Shown: positions 34,871-47,224 of the stretch, one piece after another
Position numbering within the stretch: the stretch's first letter is position 1
Layout: every line of letters starts with the position of its first letter
Source of the DNA: Luzula sylvatica
Lineage: Eukaryota > Streptophyta > Magnoliopsida > Poales > Juncaceae
Assembly: GCA_946800325.1 (NCBI GenBank)
Contig: OX326961.1
Coordinates: 8,410,655 to 8,474,654 of the forward strand
Direction: 5' to 3'
DNA: 64,000 nt
Notes under the pieces: generated by a model
Told to the model about the DNA's origin: nothing
Seen by the model: only the letters and a program-made list of their open reading frames with translations
Database searches by the model: none
Program-made: the position numbers and the translations under genes

Positions 34871-36195
34871 CAAAACAGTCCATATAAAACTTTGGACATA
34901 ACATTTTATAAAAAGAGAAATTGGCAATTGGAAGAAATTAAATTAGCTTTACATGGAGATCTTGTTAACTTATTTGATCACTTGGTACCAAAACTAGTAA
35001 AATGACTTAATGTTAGGATTTTCATTTTTGCAATTTCGTTAGCAATGAATTTTCTTTTTCCTTAGGCTTTGAAACGTAAATAACTTTATAGATTCAATCG
35101 TGACCAAAAAATTACATATTTTTTTGATAGAATCAATCGTGACCATTCAATCAAACAAGGGCATTATGAGAAGATATAATGCAACCGGTTAATGCAATCC
35201 CATGCAATTATGCCAAGCCTTCTAGTCTGATTAAATATTCTTAGGAAATTGGATGCATTTAATATGATTTAGATATTCCGTGCCATTATGTATGTCTATA
35301 ATCATGCAAGTAATAAAGCCAATATACATGAACCGTCATCTTATTTTTATTACATGTGAATTTAATTTTTCAAAAAAAAATTAGTCATTAAGATATGGCA
35401 TGCTTAAAAAATATATGAAAATATCGAAAAGAAAAGTTCTTATCATCAAAGATGTATTGATTAACCTTAAATTAGTATAGTGATATAGAGAATGATGTAT
35501 TAATACCCAAAAAATATACTAACATTAAAATTATATAATAATATCAAATATATAGGGACGCCAAATAGAAGTCTGACATGAAAATAGTTTAATTGTATTG
35601 GAAACAATATGTTATTTTTGACGGAAAAATGCATGTTAACATCCAAATTGTATGATACCAATTCAAACTTGTACCACAAGTGTCAGTACCGGTACCATTC
35701 TTTCACTTATTTTTCCAAATCTTCCTTGTACTTTTGAAGAATTTTATGGGCTTGTCGGATCTCTGCTTCACCGCCTCGCTGTCTCTTTCTCTGTCAGCAC
35801 CATCACCAGTCTCGCATTAGCTAAATCACAATGGTATTGGACTATTAAGGTTCACCAGTAAAAAATGAAAACTCAAATAATGAAGATTAAGGTTAACAAA
35901 AATGAAAACTCAAACAATTTCATACTCAACCTATCTTATAACTTTATAAATTTTTTTGGTTTCGTTAATAATTATATTTTAACCATTCATTCTTCTATCA
36001 TGATTCATGATGAGTTTGTGTCTAATAATCAAATGTTCCCTATTTTCAACAGGAAAAATATAAATATAAAATATCCATTGATGCCCCTTCACTAATTAAC
36101 TTTACTAATTAACATGTTACACATAATTAACGTATAATTATATTGATTACTACATACTTAATTATGTATCACATTCACATATTTAATTACTACAT
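34871..36195. other. AT-rich spacer
   Basis: A slightly GC-richer segment (35690-35840) has an open frame of 69 codons (35652-35861) with no recognised motif. No element ends were found. Confidence 0.45.
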
Positions 36196-36204
36196 ATTAA
36201 TTTC

Positions 36205-36255
36205 ACATTGCCCCGAAGAGGGGCCACGGGGGGTGGGGGCGTTGGTGTGTGTTTA
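36205..36255. repeat. Small GC-rich patch
   Basis: CCCCGAAGAGGGGCCACGGG then GGGTGGGGGCGTTGGTGTGTG. A CCCC...GGGG mini-stem is possible. It may be a third, short relative of the GC/TG blocks at 19150 and 34611. Confidence 0.4.
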
Positions 36256-36259
36256 TTAT

Positions 36260-38355
36260 ATTAGAACGTTGGCTTGGAATGTTATGTTTTGGAGTTTGAT
36301 ATGGTGCCCTGAAATTCCAAAAAATATCCTGACAAAAGAAGGTTTAAAAAACTAATATACTTACAAATATTTGTAATTAACAGTACAATTTATTAAAAAT
36401 GAAAAATGAAAATTCATGGCAACATAAAGTAATTAATAATTTACACATTTTCATGTCAATACATAAACTGCACATTCCGTTTTACCTAGCATAACCGACA
36501 ATATGAACTCAAATTTCATGTGTTCCCGAGAATATTCTAAGACATCACATTCTCACTATGAATTTCTCACGTGTTTTTCTAAAAAGTAAAAAAAAAAATC
36601 ATATTTGTCTTTTAAAAAAGATAATATCAAATTTATCCTTCTAAAGTAAAATATCATATTTATCTTTTAAAAAATATAACATTTTGTGTGTTTCGTTAAC
36701 TGTATTAATTTTATTTGCAGAACTTTTTAGTTCTTTGTTAAAAAAGAATAGTTTTAACAAAAAAAGGCATGATTTAATTTTAGTTGTTTACGTTCATCAA
36801 GTTGAAATTGGGCCTAATTGAACTTCAGAGAAATCAAATTGTTTAGGGTGATGCGAGTACTGGTAGATATTGTCCAGATTAGAGATGATACATCATAATG
36901 TTGTTAAGTAAGTGTAAGTTGAATTTGAAAGAAAATCATCTTTCCCTAAAAAAGATTAGTGATTTAAAAAAGAGAATAAACAATGAATTTTCTAGTTATT
37001 ACATCTAGCAACAATATTCGTGGATTACTCTTATAAAAAAAAAATCTTATTTCTTTGCAGAAAAGTAGTGGATTTTCTTGCGGTCCATCGATTTATCGAG
37101 GTGTAACTAGGTATTTTACATGTTTAAACAAGAGAGAAAGAAATAATTATGATCATTGTCATGGAAAGTATCATTTTTTTTATTAACGTCATGGACCATA
37201 TTGTACGATCCAAAATATTATTTTATCTTTGATTATATTACAATTTACAAAACATATAAAAAAGAAAAACAGAATAATTGCCAATTTGAATTTTGAAGTC
37301 GAAGAATACCTGACATGTTAACTACCCTCAACATGAAAGCTCCTCTTCTCCATACTGTACATAGTACATACTCAAAACATATATGATAATGATATATGAT
37401 ATTTATGCAATTATTTTATTCATTTGCACTTATACATACATAGCTGATCTACGAATTATATTATTTGCAATTGAAGGGCCATAAATATTAGGTGGTCTCT
37501 CTGACCTCTGTTCTGTTTTGCGCACAAAGGCATGTTACCACTTTATGTTGACAGTCACTTGTTATCTCTTATTAATAGGGGGGCATAAAACCTATTTTCA
37601 TACAACAATCAAGTTTCAAAATTTATTTCTTTTACCCAACTATCTCAAACTGTTAAGAAAAGGATTTTTGTTTTTAAAACAAAAAACTAAATATAGAACC
37701 AAAAAAAGAGACATCAATAAAGAATTAGAAATAAAAATTCTTTTTGACCCATGAAAAAGGGGCATACCAAATAAAGGCCCAGCCCAATCAATCTCAACGT
37801 CAAACTCAAATATATATTTTCCCTAATCCAATTTCCTGAAATTATACTTTCAAAAGTCCAATATTTTTTGATAGAAAAATTCTGGACCCAAATTTTGCTT
37901 AATTTAAAAGCCCAAATAATATTTTTTTTATTTTTTTGAAAATTAAAACCCATCATTTTCTTGACTCCAAAATAAATAAATTAATGGATTAAAAAGTAGA
38001 CGAATGAACAGTAAAACATTTTGCATTGTTATCAAGTCATGTTTTGCATTGTTATCACGCAAACTTGTATTCTTATTTTATGTCTATATTTATTTTAGTT
38101 AAAAAAGTATTTCAAATGCCGCTCCTTCATTAAATATTAAAATATCTCCAAAACTTTTTGCATTTCACAACCAATGCATGCAGTAGAACATTTTTCTGAT
38201 GATGTTGCATCAAATTTACGTGACTATCTATTATAAAACTGAAAGTTCCATCAATAATAATATCCAACAAAGATTGCAAGTTAAATTATAATCATCAGTC
38301 ACATTTTTTTTTATTTTTTCTTCTTTACTCGAAATAGTATATTGCACTATTGCAG
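36260..38355. other. AT-rich spacer
   Basis: No gene recognised. Phrases such as AATATCAAATTTATCCTTCTAA (36625-36660) resemble 17830-17880, suggesting related decayed elements. Confidence 0.45.
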
Positions 38356-38460
38356 GGAATCAATTCAATTATGACAAAAATACATGACAATGATAATTGT
38401 GGACTTTTTGTGCCATAGACTTCTTAAATATCTCTTTCTTTACTTCACTAATAGGTAAAA
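38356..38460 (+). pseudogene. Possible Ulp1-type (C48) protease fragment
   Basis: After an AG acceptor the plus strand reads ...KIHDNDNCGLFV, then, one base shifted, LLKYLFLYFTN. The phrase (N)D(C)G.(F/Y)V surrounding the catalytic Cys is typical of Ulp1/SUMO-protease domains that plant transposons often carry. Here the Asp before Cys is replaced (NC). Only about 30 residues are visible, so this is a weak call. The 87-codon frame on the opposite strand (38369-38632) may instead be the remnant; it has no motif I recognise. Confidence 0.25.
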
Positions 38461-38639
38461 ATGTCGAAACTTGAATTTGGTCCAGGAACTTTTGCATCAC
38501 GAGCACCAACTTGGACGGGCAAGCTCGTTCATCGATGTTTAAGGAAAATCGCTTATGTGGAGGAAGATCCAAATGATTCATGTGTTTTTTGTATGATAAA
38601 TGTGTTATTATTTCAGTTATAGGGTGGCACAAAATAATA

Positions 38640-39121
38640 TGATTGTTTTAATGAAATTTTGGACACATTTCAGGATAAAAAATAAAAAATAATAATTTCG
38701 GAGAATATAAATGCTAAATCACTAGTACCGTTTTCTTGGCTTGATAAAAAGAGAAAGAATAAGCTGCTCTCAAAATTGTAGACCCCTTAGTGTCACGTGA
38801 ATTTGAAATTGAAATACTTTTTTTTTATCTCAAAATGGAATACTGAAGTCTGAATTTCAAATATCATAAAATCACACATAAACAAACCATAATAAATAGT
38901 TCAATGTAGATAAAGGTATGTAAAAATGCCCATAATGATGCAGTTTCGTGAAATAATTACATAGCAACACTCATTTATCAATATCGTTATTTAATACCAT
39001 GATAATCACGCAATTAACTAACACGTACACATTAATATCTGAACGTTGGGCTCTCAACTTGCTCCTATAAATATCTGAGGCCCAAGTAATCGTATTATTC
39101 GATCAATGCATCATTTACCAA
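38640..39121. other. AT-rich spacer, nothing recognised
   Basis: No supported feature. Confidence 0.5.
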
Positions 39122-39130
39122 TTACAATAC

Positions 39131-39554
39131 GATGCCGTTATTGTAAGAGTTAAGATGACCTAAATAAGAATGATTTCAATTTTTTATATAAATTATCATT
39201 ATACCCCTATTAATAATTATTAATATCCATTAGTATTAATATCTTTCAAAAATCATGCAAAATATCTTTTACATATAAAAAATCACAGTATTCTTAACAT
39301 GAAAAATCTCTCAACTTGCATATTGAAATTGAAAACCGTCAACATGACATGTCCAATCATGAATTTTTTTTTTGTAATAAAAATAATAACATTTTTTACA
39401 AATTCTAAGATTAAATAGTCATTTTTCTGATTAAGACTAATAATTGATTGCAACAAAAAACAACCATCCTAAAAAGGGTAAAACGGTCATTTATAAGATT
39501 TTGTTTATAATCGCTCTTTATTAATTCATATTAACTCTTGCAATAATGCTATCC
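39131..39554. mobile_element. Inverted-repeat MITE (Mutator-like)
   Basis: Ends: left GATGCCGTTATTGTAAGAGT, right (reverse complement) GGATAGCATTATTGCAAGAG, continuing through TTAAGATGACCTAAATAAG-like sequence. Flanks TTACAATAC (39122-39130) and TTACAGTAT (39555-39563) match at 7 of 9, suggesting an old 9-bp duplication. Non-coding, 424 bp. Confidence 0.7.
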
Positions 39555-39575
39555 TTACAGTATCAATATTCCATT

Positions 39576-40107
39576 GGAATTTTTTTTATTTATAAACATA
39601 ACAAGTATGCGTTTTACCAAATAGACATTAAAATTTGGAATTTTCGAAAATGACATTATCGACATCTGCAAATTCGAGAGGTTAAGCATGCCTGGACTTT
39701 TGAAATGTGGGGCATTTTAATTCTTGCAATTGCCTCTTAACAATCTCAATAAAGTCATGCACGTAGAAGGCAATTAAAAGTCGGGTAATTAATTTGTCAC
39801 CTTACTTTGGTTCATATACAAAAAAAAGTGATACATAGAAAGACAAACAAACTATAGTAGCATATTAACAAATAATGGACACCCGACTTTTGAATTGCTT
39901 TCTACGTGCATGACTTTATTAAGAGTACATGCATGGCTTCATTAAAAAATAATTAGAAGAACTAAAATGTCCCGCATTTCAAAAGTCGAGAGATATTCGA
40001 TCTCTGTTTTTTCTCGAATGTCGACAATGCCATTTCCGAAAATTTCAAACTTCTGTGTCTAGTTGGCTAAATCTCATACTTGTCATGTCTATAAATAAAA
40101 AAAATCC
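39576..40107. mobile_element. Foldback MITE, arms over 200 bp
   Basis: Left arm GGAATTTTTTTTATTTATAA... and right arm (reverse complement) GGATTTTTTTTATTTATAGA... continue together through ACAAGTATG, TTTTCG(A/G)AAATG(A/G)CATT(A/G)TCGACAT, CTTTTGAAATG(T/C)GGG(G/A)CATTTTA and AAAGTCATGCACGTAGAA. The loop is under 100 bp. No clear target duplication was found. It begins 21 bp after the neighbouring MITE. Confidence 0.8.
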
Positions 40108-40360
40108 TCTTCCCTTTTCTAATACTCTCCGTCTATCTCCATCAATACTCAATATTTTATTTTCTAGTATATACAGAAATCTTGTTCCAACCAAGATTAA
40201 AAAAAAAAGTCAAAAAATATGAATACTCTGAGACTATTATAAGTTGCGTACTAAATTTGAATTAAAAATTTAAACCAATTAGTTGTTTCACTTGCACGCC
40301 ATTTTTTATTGTATAAGGTCACAAATTAATGCAAGTCGAAAACATTTTAACTAAAAAAAT

Positions 40361-40841
40361 GGAAAATTAACAAAAATAACCCTAACTTTTTTGGAAATTA
40401 AAAACAAATCTCTTATTTTTATGGAAACTCCAGAAAATATTTTTTACTAAATTTTTATTTTCAAATATTTCTAGAGAATTAAATTTAATCATGGATGGTG
40501 TTAAATTATTTTTTTTCTTTTTATGAAAAATACTCTTCTGTTTACATATGTAGTATTTAAATTTTTTTATGAAAACACTATATGTTAAAAAAAATATTTA
40601 TGAATTTTCTTAAAATTAATAAAATTAATGAAAAAGAACAACATATTGTTTTAATTTCTACATATGAAAATAGAAGGATATTTCGGCAAAACAAAATTTA
40701 ACATTATTAGTGGTTAGTTTGATTCTCTATATGGATTATTTAAAAATAAAAATTTGGTAGAAAAGATATTTTCGAGTTTTAAAAAAATGAGGAATTTTTA
40801 AAAGATCCAAAATAGTTAGGTTTTTTTTTTTGTAAATTTCC
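40361..40841. mobile_element. Inverted-repeat MITE (Mutator-like)
   Basis: Left GGAAAATTAACAAAAATAAC, right (reverse complement) GGAAATTTACAAAAAAAAAA, with CCTAACT(T/A)TTTTGGA beyond; arms ~150 bp. Flanks TAAAAAAAT (40352-40360) and TAAAAACAT (40842-40850) match at 8 of 9. Non-coding, 481 bp. Confidence 0.8.
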
Positions 40842-40850
40842 TAAAAACAT

Positions 40851-41512
40851 TATGATTACAAACATAATTAGAAAAACCATACCAACATAATCATGATGAC
40901 CTCTCAATCGTGGTCCTAGCTAGGATGTCTTGTCTAATCAAACAAACATTCCTTCTCCCACACGACGTTTAATCATCTTGGTACCTCTCTATTCCTCTCT
41001 CGGCTCATGTAACCAACTAATGCAAATTAATATTAATTTTGTAGCGGAGTTTTTTATGAACCATAATTTTATTTTGATAATAGCATGTATATATTATATT
41101 TTTTTATTTTATTTGAAAATATGATTTGCCTTAGACAATCTTGAATGTCATGTATATATGTAAAATTAGTAATTAATATAATTTCTTTTTGAATGAAAAT
41201 ATTATATACTTCATATATATTGTAGTGGAGTGTTTTATGAACTATGATATGAATAAGTGGTTTTGCAAAAAAGAATAAGAAAGCATGCATACCCACCCTC
41301 TTATTTTGCACATATATTTGAGTCTCCTGATGTAAGTATTATTATTTGATTAAAAAATGATATTTTTTTGTTATTATTATGTAAAATAATTGTAAAACAT
41401 GTGAATAATCATAGATAATTGAATTCAAATAACTTTATTTAGGATGATATTAGTAATATTTTCATACAAATATTTAATTTGTATTACAATGAAAAACATA
41501 ATCATAATTTAC
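40851..41512. other. AT-rich stretch, probable Helitron interior
   Basis: No gene seen; precedes the Helitron terminus at 41544. Confidence 0.4.
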
Positions 41513-41544
41513 ATACTCGCCGCGTAGCACGAGTATTCCCCTAG
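41512..41544 (+). mobile_element. Helitron 3' end
   Basis: ACTCGCCGCGTAGCACGAGT hairpin (ACTCG/CGAGT), ATTCCC, then CTAG (41541-41544) and T. Element extends leftwards. Confidence 0.75.
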
Positions 41545-42495
41545 TTTTTTTTGAAAATGCAGCAGTGGTAACATTTGAGTTATCATATTTATTTATTGCA
41601 GCTTAAAAAAGTTTCAATTTGCAATGTAAATAAATAGAAAACATGATTAAGTTTCAATTTGCAATGTAAATATTTATTTATTTATTTATTATAGCTTAAA
41701 ACATAACAAAAAGTCCGTACATAATACATGATATTATAAAATAATTTGTGAATACAATGAAATTGTCTTTTTTTTATAAAAAAAATCTTTTAAAAATAAT
41801 ATGCATAATGTATATGATCATTTTGTTGTAAAACTAAACACATGTTTTGTTTTACTTTGGCTTGAAAAATCAGATTGATGTCGGTTTATTTGTGTAGGAT
41901 CATACAAATATTTGTATATTTGTATGTTGTTTTATTTACAATGTAGGACCAAAAAAAAAAATTGACCAATAAATCGGTAACATCACAAAGTTATAATCCC
42001 AAAAATGTATACCAATATGCCTTCTATATATGTATTTAGAAAAGTATATATTTTCTAATACATATACTTTCCCAAAAATTTATACCAATATTGACCAATA
42101 AATCGGTAACATCTCATGGCTTTGCTGGTTTGGTTCTAGTATCTAATAGTATATTGGTGTTGTAAACCTTTAGTATGATTTATTGAATAGCATATTGGTT
42201 TTGTTTGTCTGTTTGAATTGTATGCCAACTTAAAACATGCAAGATACTTCATTGAAAATTAGAAACCATGAAATACACTTCCATTAAAAAATAAATCGGG
42301 AACAATATGATGATCTTGAAATACATTTCCATTAAAAACAATTGAGCATTCAAATTGTATCAAACTAGAAAATCAAGTTTATAACTATAATTGATACTTT
42401 TGTTTTTTATTTTATTTATAAACTTATTCACTTTGTCTTATTTTTTTAGTAGCATATGAATCTATATCTAATAAATTGACTCTTATTCGTCAACA
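41545..42495. other. AT-rich spacer with local repeats
   Basis: GTTTCAATTTGCAATGTAAA occurs at ~41610 and ~41650. TTGACCAATAAATCGGTAAC occurs at ~41962 and ~42090, with CCCAAAAAT(G/T)TATACCAATA at ~41999 and ~42071. Nothing coding. Confidence 0.6.
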
Positions 42496-42605
42496 AAAAT
42501 CCCAAGTTAATTATCAAAGTATATAACATCTCATTTCATTTCATTTCCTCAAAATCCCAAGTTAATTATCAAAGTATATAACATCTCATTTCATTTCATT
42601 TCCTC
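42496..42605. repeat. 55-bp tandem duplication
   Basis: AAAATCCCAAGTTAATTATC... to ...TTTCATTTCATTTCCTC is present twice, at 42496 and 42551, essentially identical, so recent. Confidence 0.93.
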
Positions 42606-43327
42606 AATATATTACTTCGTAACAACTTATTTGTGTTAAATTTAATATAAAAAAAGTCGCAGTGGACAAATCTGTTGTCAAATAATGAAGATAAAAAAAG
42701 CAGGATAGATAAGCGGCAATGATGTTGTATGTAATAAGGCCCGCAGAAAAGGAAATTTGTATACATCAAAGAACTTAATAAGGTATTTGTATCAAATTAT
42801 GTACTGGGTATTTTCTGCGGGCTTGTAAATTTGTTGTTTTGAAATTAGAATTTGGAGAAGTAAAAAATGAAAAAGAAAATTGCAATTCTAACTATTTGTT
42901 GAAACCATCAAATTATCATATATACTCGTGAAAACTGAGAAATAACAATTGTTTTAAAAAGCCTAATGAAAAGGATAGGGAAGTGCCCGAAGAAACAAAG
43001 AATTTAGTTGATCCAATATAGAAAAAAAAAAGAGAGAATCTTCTCATACAATTGTTTTAAATAAAAAATTAAGCGGCCTGTTATTCGAATAAGGTCCGGC
43101 TCAATTATGCATGCAAAACTAAAAAAAAAAATTATTCATAAAAAAAGATAGTACCTCAATTTCCTGGAAAATGAGGCCGTAATAGTAATTTTAGATTTAT
43201 ATTATCCATGCTATTTCACATTTAAAAGAATTATGAGGTTTTATTTGGATACACATGAAATTAGTTATGTCTTCAGAAAATTAAGGAGTCATTCATCAAG
43301 CAAATACAACAAATAACACATTAGGGA
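42606..43327. other. AT-rich spacer
   Basis: CCCGCAGAAAAGG (42740) and CTGCGGGC (42818) form a weak inverted pair. Nothing else. Confidence 0.4.
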
Positions 43328-43810
43328 TAGGGGTGGTCAAATAATTCGGTTTATTTGGGAACCGAACCGTTTCGGTCGAATTCGGTTTAATCTGTTCGGT
43401 TTTTCGATTTATTTGGTTCGGTTCGATTCTGAAATTAATATTGTTCGGTTTATTCGGTTCAGTTCGGTTTTGGTATTTTCAGAACCGATTAAACCGAACC
43501 GACCGAATTAATACTATTTTTTACTTTTTCTATTATATTCATTTACACAAATTAAAATTAAATATTATAAAATTAGAAATAGCGTAAGTATATTTTATAT
43601 GATTTTTCTAAATAATATTTGAATTTTAACATTATAAAACTTCTAATTCGGTTGCCGAATAAACCGAATAAGAAATTCGATTTATTCGGTTCGGTTTTAA
43701 ATCGATTCAAATTTTATTCGGTTCGGTTCGGTTTGAATCTAGTTCGGTTCGATTTATTTCGATTTGCTCTTATTTGGTTCGGTTCGGTTCAACATAATGT
43801 CCATTCCTCA
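43328..43810. mobile_element. TTCGGTTCGG-repeat element, hAT-like ends
   Basis: The ends TAGGGGTGGTCA and (reverse complement) TGAGGAATGGACA are related, and the sub-terminal DNA on both sides is full of TTCGGTTCGG and AACCGAACCG. This is the layout of plant elements ending GGGGTGG(T/G)CA, usually placed with hAT. No 8-bp duplication was found, so the class is tentative. Its 65-codon frame is a repeat artefact. Confidence 0.55.
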
Positions 43811-43984
43811 TTTTGATTTATCCTAGTTAGTCCTAAATTTTAACCCGAATTTGATTTTATGTTTGCAGACTGTTCAACCTTTATGATTTTGATGGAACAT
43901 GATTTATAGAGGAACGCAGGTAATTTTTTTTCATTGAGTTGTTTTAGTTTAGTGAAAATCGAGAATCAACTGGATTTTATTAAA

Positions 43985-44013
43985 CTAGTAAAGACCATCG
44001 CTTCGCTTCGGTA
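43985..44013 (-). mobile_element. Helitron 3' end (minus strand, degenerate)
   Basis: Minus strand ACCGAAGCGAAGCGATGGTC then TTTA and CTAG followed by T. The GAAGCGAAGCG loop wording matches the other ends; the stem is weak. Element extends rightwards. Confidence 0.55.
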
Positions 44014-44454
44014 TATATTTTTAGATTTTTTTATCACATTATATTTGTTTTCTCCGTTTCAGTGTATCTTTTTCGATTTTATTAACATATTATATTTGTT
44101 TGAATTGCACGTGAACTTATTTTATTTTAATAAAAGAATGATTACATGTCCCGTCCTTATTTCATTTGCATGTACAATATAATTACAAATTTAACTATAA
44201 CATGTACAAAACATTTCTTTGTGAACATATCTTTTGAAATATTATATGATATATTTACTCATATATACATTATTTTTTTTTATGGAGGATTTGTAAATAT
44301 CTGATAAAATAACATTTATTAAAACGAAAATTCCCAATAATCAAATTTGATGTTGCACATTTTTTATATTTTATATACTACAACTATATTGCATTATGAT
44401 AAAAAATTATGCTTTCGTTACATTCAATGTTTAGAAAACCAAAATATAAATAAC

Positions 44455-44528
44455 ACAACTTCGAAGATTCGAACCTGGGTGCTATTGCAAATGAGCATAA
44501 GTTGCCATCCCTTGGCTACTATTTGTTA
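44455..44528 (-). mobile_element. tRNA-like SINE head (minus strand)
   Basis: Minus strand TAGCCAAGGGATGG (A-box-like) and, ~40 bp later, GGTTCGAATC (B box). No complete cloverleaf can be drawn. It lies just before the Mutator-like element at 44551. Old tRNA-derived SINE or tRNA pseudogene. Confidence 0.5.
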
Positions 44529-44550
44529 CTGGTTATTGTTTTAATTATAA

Positions 44551-45692
44551 GACGCAATTTCAGGTGTACCCCCGGAAAACATCAAAATTTCACATATACC
44601 CCTCAATAATCTGAAATTTCACGAATACCCCTACAAACGTCTCAAAATATCATGGATACCCCTTCAAAATTCTTCAAATATCATTATTATCCCTATAAAA
44701 TTCTTAAAATATCACATATATCGCTATTATATCATTTAAAAATCATCAAAGCATTTATCGTTGGTAATATGTCAATTATCTAATTTTTAAACTTATTTGT
44801 CAATGATAATGAATAACTTTTTTCTCTGAAAAAATATTTAAAACCATAAAAAATCAAATATTGTCAATTCTATCTCATAATTTCTTTCTAAAAATTATTG
44901 TTGAAATCAATATTATTCTCAAAATTTTAAGTAATTATTATATTTTGAGAAGCGTTATTTCTAGAGCTGAAATTTCTGAATCTAGAACAACTATATTAAA
45001 GTCCCCAAATTACCCTTTTCTAACCATGGAATGCATTGACTAATTTATGAATGTACTAATTTATTTTTCATATCTTCCAAATTAATGATATATTATAGTG
45101 GGATTATTTCGTGTATCTCTCTTTGTGAAACCCTAAATATCAAATTTTTTCCTCTAAATATATAAATATCCCTACAAATCTTGAAGGTATGTTATTTACA
45201 TTTCGTGTTTCAATATTATTATTGTTTTGAATTTTTTTTATTGCATTCATTTAAATGAAAGTATGTTATTTACATTGATGTTAACTCAAATATAGAGAAT
45301 ATGATGGATCAAGATAAATTTTTAATTATTTACATGATGTTAGTTTTTTTTATTTTTAACAAATTAATTAAGATTGGTGTAGTTAGGAAATTAATAGATG
45401 AAAGTCTTATCAATACATTTCATGATTAAAAAAGAATATTTTGGAAATTTTAATATAGTTATTCTAGATTCGGAAATACTAGTTCTAGAAATAGCGCTTC
45501 CCTTATATTTTATATAAAGATAAAACGAAAAAATATTTTGAACGAAAAATTAATAAATTATTAAATAAAAGTTTAATTTTGGAGTATCCATGATATTTGA
45601 AGGGTTTTTTAAGGGCATTTATGAAATTTCACGATTTTGAGGGATATACATGAAATTATGATGTTTTGCAGGGGTACACATGAAATTCTGCC
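44551..45692. mobile_element. Mutator-like foldback element
   Basis: Ends GACGCAATTTCAGGTGTACC and (reverse complement) GGCAGAATTTCATGTGTACC, flanked by a perfect 9-bp duplication TAATTATAA (44542-44550 and 45693-45701). Arms are ~500 bp: TATACCCCTCAA, CATGGATAC and, further in, AAGCGTTATTTCTAGAGCTG pair with right-side counterparts. The terminal part is rich in ACCCCT. No coding sequence. 1142 bp. Confidence 0.93.
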
Positions 45693-45701
45693 TAATTATA
45701 A

Positions 45702-47017
45702 TTATCTTATGCACCCACAATTGGTGATTTTATTTAACTTCAAAATTATTGAATGAAAAAAATTGGTCATGAACTAATCTTTTGCATGGTCCAGAACATG
45801 AGAACACACCATGTGAACTAACAAACTTTCATGTATAACTATTAACTACAGATTTTTTTTGCTTATTATAGTGAAAGTATCAATTCATTAAAATAAATGT
45901 CGTAACACGGACTAATGAAATTACCTGTACGAAGTCACTATTTTAGGGGCGGGAGCATGTCCCATGGCCATTGGCCCATTGGACAGGTTGTGATCCGATT
46001 ATCTCGTGAACCGTTAGGATTGCTTTATCATCAAAATAATTAGTATTTACTGATTTACCCCTGATTCAACGCCGTCTTGACAAAATAAATAAACACTTTA
46101 CATATTACTTTTGGACTCCATTGAACATAAAACGGAGATCTCCATTACCTCTTTCAGTGTTCTTCCCCATTATCGCCAACAAAAAAATAAAAAAACTCAT
46201 AAAATACTCTGTTCTTCTTTCTCATAATAAAAAGCAGCATACCCATCAATCTTAAGTTATCTACTTTCTAGAGTTTCTTTTCTCTGTTAGTATTTTGATT
46301 CACTTTTATCTTTTATTAAATGATTGAGGATTAGAATTATAGTGGCCCTATTGTATAAATATAAGCTATAATGCGATTTCCCAAGCTTGCTATTTATTTT
46401 GATTTTTGCCCAAAAAACAAGAGATGTGTCAATATATTTTAAATTCCCATATACTCTAGATCTTAACTTAAGGCGCGATAAAAATTACAAGGCATAGCAT
46501 GATAGCAACAAAAAAAGATTTTGAAGAAACTCAAAAAATATTTGAAGAAGAATATATCCATTAGAGTTATTTAGTTTATATAAACAATGAATTTTGTAAA
46601 CTAGATTTGAAAGAATTCAGAATTTGCTCACCAATTTGATAGGTTTAAATAAACGATATATATTGATTTTCAAACAAATAGGAAATGCACATTTGATTTG
46701 GACATAATTCACAAGAAGATATAAAGTCAAAAGCCATAATTCACAAGGAACGAAGATAATAATGGACTCTCCAGTCTCCACTATATGTTGTTTCCACTTT
46801 GGAACATAACGGAGTTACTCAAAATATTCTAATCCACAAATGATATGATAAATCGGACGGTCAATAAGATATTCGGACAAGTTATTGTTTGGTGCCCACC
46901 GGACCAGCTCCAAACCCACTCTTTTAATATCATATACTCATCGGACAGGTGGCAACATGTGCTCAACCCACCAACTTTAAAAGTCTTCTAACTTCTTCCA
47001 TCAAATATTAAAAATTG
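45702..47017. other. AT-rich spacer
   Basis: CCATTGGCCCATTGGACAGG (45968-45987) is a short repeat-like phrase; TCGGACAGGTGGCAAC recurs in spirit near 46940. No gene recognised. Confidence 0.4.
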
Positions 47018-47096
47018 TTTGCAAGCGGAATCGAGCCCGCAACCTTTAAAACCGCTCGCAAAAACCCAACCAACCATGCTAACGAAATGTCTGTGA
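47018..47096 (-). mobile_element. tRNA-like SINE head 1 (minus strand)
   Basis: Minus strand TTAGCATGGTTGGTT (A-box-like) and GGGCTCGATTCCGC (B-box-like), 79 bp in all, ending GCTTGCAAACAATTTTTAATA. The T arm lacks one base of a proper stem, so it is not a working tRNA. Confidence 0.5.
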
Positions 47097-47153
47097 TATA
47101 ATTTAGTCTGTAACCTATTTATCTATTGAGGGTATTGTATTAAAAATAGGTAC

Positions 47154-47222
47154 GATCCAAGCGGGATCGAACCCGCGCCGTGCAGCGGGACGTGGAACAG
47201 CCTATCCAACTGACCTAATTGA
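47154..47222 (-). mobile_element. tRNA-like SINE head 2 (minus strand)
   Basis: Minus strand TAGGTCAGTTGGATAG (A box) and GCGCGGGTTCGATCCCGC (B box), then TTGGATCGTACC and ATTTTTAATA. The T loop would have six bases rather than seven, so a functional tRNA is unlikely. Its 3' wording (ATTTTTAATA) matches head 1, only ~60 bp away, suggesting a tandem or related SINE pair. Confidence 0.5.
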
Positions 47223-47224
47223 TG

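Noticed and set aside
34483..34904. Several open frames on both strands (up to 97 codons)
   Set aside because: Cys/Val and Thr/His runs come from the (TG)n tract; only the first ~35 codons of one frame belong to the gene relic.
35652..35861. 69-codon frame considered as a gene fragment
   Set aside because: No recognised motif on either strand; QWYWT suggested cytochrome oxidase subunit 2, but the surrounding residues do not fit.
47154..47222. Functional tRNA gene
   Set aside because: T arm has a six-base loop and no matching seven-base acceptor stem was found.
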